Assembly (NCBI RefSeq): GCF_900163815.1
Contig: NZ_FUKO01000030.1
Span: 1-64,000 of the forward strand
Reading direction: 5' to 3'
From: Microbacterium esteraromaticum
GTDB taxonomy: Bacteria > Actinomycetota > Actinomycetes > Actinomycetales > Microbacteriaceae
Length of the DNA stretch: 64,000 nucleotides
Shown piece after piece: positions 62,840 through 64,000 of this stretch (positions are counted from its first letter, which is position 1; each line of letters begins with the position of its first letter). Below the pieces are notes generated by a model. It did no database searches. It worked only from the letters and a program-made list of their open reading frames with translations, and was not told where the DNA came from. A program made the position numbers and the translations under genes.

Positions 62840-63583
62840 TCAGCGGATGAGGGCGGCCACGTCACAGACGAGCTTCGCGCGTGCCACCATCGTCTCGGGC
62901 CGGGGGTCGTCGAGAGCGAGCAGGATGACCCGATCGTCTCCGATCGTCAGGGCTGCGAGCAGGTCGTCGTGCTGCGCGACCCGCTCGCGAGCCGCGGGCA
63001 TCCAGCTCGGCTCCGGCGCCGCTTGCTCACCTGCCCAGCGCGGCACGACGAACATCGAGTCGGCCGCTGCCCCGAGCGGAACCCACCAGCGAGCGTCTCC
63101 CGTGCGCGCCGCGGTTCTGACGACTTCGCGGCGCCGCGGTGCCCGCCGAGAACCATTCGCTGCCCGCAGCACCCAGGTCTCCGCGTGCACTGCCACCCCG
63201 TCCGTATCGAAGTGGACCCTGCCACGAGCGGCTTCGACGCGCCATCCGCTCGGCAGGGCGAGGGAGAGATCCCGAGAGTCCGCCAAGCCGTCGGGTTCCC
63301 ACGTCGCATCCCGTCGCGTCTGCGCCCACTCCGCGCGCGCTCCGGCGACGCGGCGATGCATCGCCTCAGCCCCACCCCGCGCCGCCCAGAGGAAACCACC
63401 AGCCGTCCCGATCACCAGCACCACGACCACAACGATCGTGCGCACGATGCCCGTCGTCAGCCCCACTGCGACGCCGCCTGCGACGACCGTCGCGACGGCG
63501 GCAATGGGGACGATCCCTGCCACTCGCGTCCATGTGCGCTGCCTCAGATGCGAGTTTGCGTGCACCGATTCAAATCCGGTCAT
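62840..63583 (-). CDS. Membrane protein of unknown function
   Basis: A 247-residue protein. After 15 polar residues come two close membrane helices (VAGIVPIAAVATVVAGGVAV and VRTIVVVVVLVIGTAGGFLW, about residues 22-70), then a soluble cytosolic or outside domain (about 80-247) rich in Arg and Trp (WVLRAANGSRRAPRRREVVR). I do not recognise a family. It is preceded by the nadE gene, 97 bp away, on the same strand. Confidence 0.6.
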   Translation of the reverse strand: MTGFESVHANSHLRQRTWTRVAGIVPIAAVATVVAGGVAVGLTTGIVRTIVVVVVLVIGTAGGFLWAARGGAEAMHRRVAGARAEWAQTRRDATWEPDGLADSRDLSLALPSGWRVEAARGRVHFDTDGVAVHAETWVLRAANGSRRAPRRREVVRTAARTGDARWWVPLGAAADSMFVVPRWAGEQAAPEPSWMPAARERVAQHDDLLAALTIGDDRVILLALDDPRPETMVARAKLVCDVAALIR

Positions 63584-63680
63584 CGCGCGGGGCTTCGTCG
63601 AAGGCTGGCAGCATCACTCCCGCGCTCATTGCAGCCGCTCGCGCGCGACGCGCGCACCGCCAGCGACGCCGACACCGCCC

Positions 63681-64000
63681 TCACCGCCACCACGAATCGG
63701 CCGGTGTCACGGGCAGGTGCCGCTTGTGCCGACTCGCCAGGTACTTGCTCTCGATGCGCGCAGCCACATCATCAGACACCTCGTGACCTTCGAGATAGTC
63801 GTCGATCTGCTCATAGCTCAGGCCGAGCTCGTCTTCGTCGGAACGCAGCGGCTGGCCGTCGAGCAGGTCAGCGGTCGGCACCTTGAGCGTGAGCTGGTCA
63901 GGAGCTCCGAGGTGCTGCAGCAGCGCCCGCCCCTGCCGTTTGGTGAGACCGGCGAGCGGCAGCACGTCGGCTGCGCCGTCGCCGAACTTCGTGTAGAAAC
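63681..64000 (-). CDS. nadE: NAD+ synthase (ammonia-dependent), C-terminal part, cut by the window end
   Basis: Only the last about 106 codons are here; the gene continues past 64000. The reading frame gives [36 protein letters not shown], then [28 protein letters not shown] and a C-terminal [19 protein letters not shown]. These are the ATP/deamido-NAD-contact and P2-loop blocks of bacterial NadE, closely like E. coli NadE. It makes NAD+ from deamido-NAD+, ammonia and ATP. Confidence 0.95.
   Translation of the reverse strand, partial: FYTKFGDGAADVLPLAGLTKRQGRALLQHLGAPDQLTLKVPTADLLDGQPLRSDEDELGLSYEQIDDYLEGHEVSDDVAARIESKYLASRHKRHLPVTPADSWWR

Noticed and set aside
63559..63590. tRNA T-arm-like GATTCAAATCC
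   Set aside because: No acceptor or anticodon stems around it; it is the 5' end of a coding sequence.

Overview
The window is a compact, high-GC, gene-dense chromosomal segment of an actinobacterium. It most resembles Microbacteriaceae, and Microbacterium or a close relative is my inference from protein style, frequent GTG/TTG starts, bS22, menaquinone genes, System II cytochrome c biogenesis and the very frequent GGATGC/GCATCC word. No phage, plasmid, IS or CRISPR was seen. About 61 protein genes, one tRNA and many short repeat elements can be supported.

Layout. 1-6.5 kb holds a BASS transporter and a nitrogen-oxide module: a membrane-anchored cupredoxin/copper nitrite reductase fusion, an NnrS-like membrane protein, a Cys-containing HTH regulator and a divergent DUF2249 gene. 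6.5-8.4 kb holds tRNA-Tyr, a PfkB kinase and a lipoprotein. 8.5-16.1 kb holds rpoC and rpoB with a clear promoter. RpoB has Asn where most bacteria have His in the rifampicin pocket. 16.1-20.3 kb holds small housekeeping or hypothetical genes (spermidine synthase-like, TPR, SprT-like, DUF3054, ComB-like). 20.5-24.9 kb is a four-gene signalling and ABC export operon (HK, RR, ATPase, permease). 25-30.1 kb holds a methyltransferase, menE, menB, a lipoprotein PPIase and menC. 30.1-35.9 kb holds a TetR regulator diverging from an MMPL exporter and a YhgE/Pip-like protein. 36-41.4 kb is the cytochrome c System II operon (phosphatase, TlpA, CcdA, ResB, CcsB). 41.4-46 kb holds a regulator and membrane protein pair, aspS, a TauE/SafE exporter and a GNAT. 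46-48.5 kb is a polar amino-acid ABC importer. 48.6-50.5 kb holds a coupled rhodanese, glutaredoxin and Dabb operon, the 32-residue bS22, a BldC-like protein and an ArsR regulator. 50.5-58.2 kb holds TrkH/TrkA, a hydrolase, proC, a CDF transporter, a DUF1023-like hydrolase, tadA and upp. 58.3-64 kb holds a GNAT, a giant RecB-like nuclease/exonuclease/helicase fusion, a membrane protein and the 3' part of nadE.

The most unusual feature is not a gene. It is a set of about 17 imperfect palindromes of 49-84 bp, which fall into at least eight sequence types. Four types recur with constant length: 61 bp in six copies (one with a 2-bp deletion), 77 bp in three, 84 bp in two and 49 bp in two. Within a type some arm positions are conserved, while inner arms differ but still pair. 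Most sit at gene ends or in intergenic gaps; three lie in frame inside coding sequence, always in flexible linkers or tails. No transposase or RAYT gene is present in the window. Several short tandem repeats (6, 9, 17, 18, 20 and 21 bp units) share the same kind of location.
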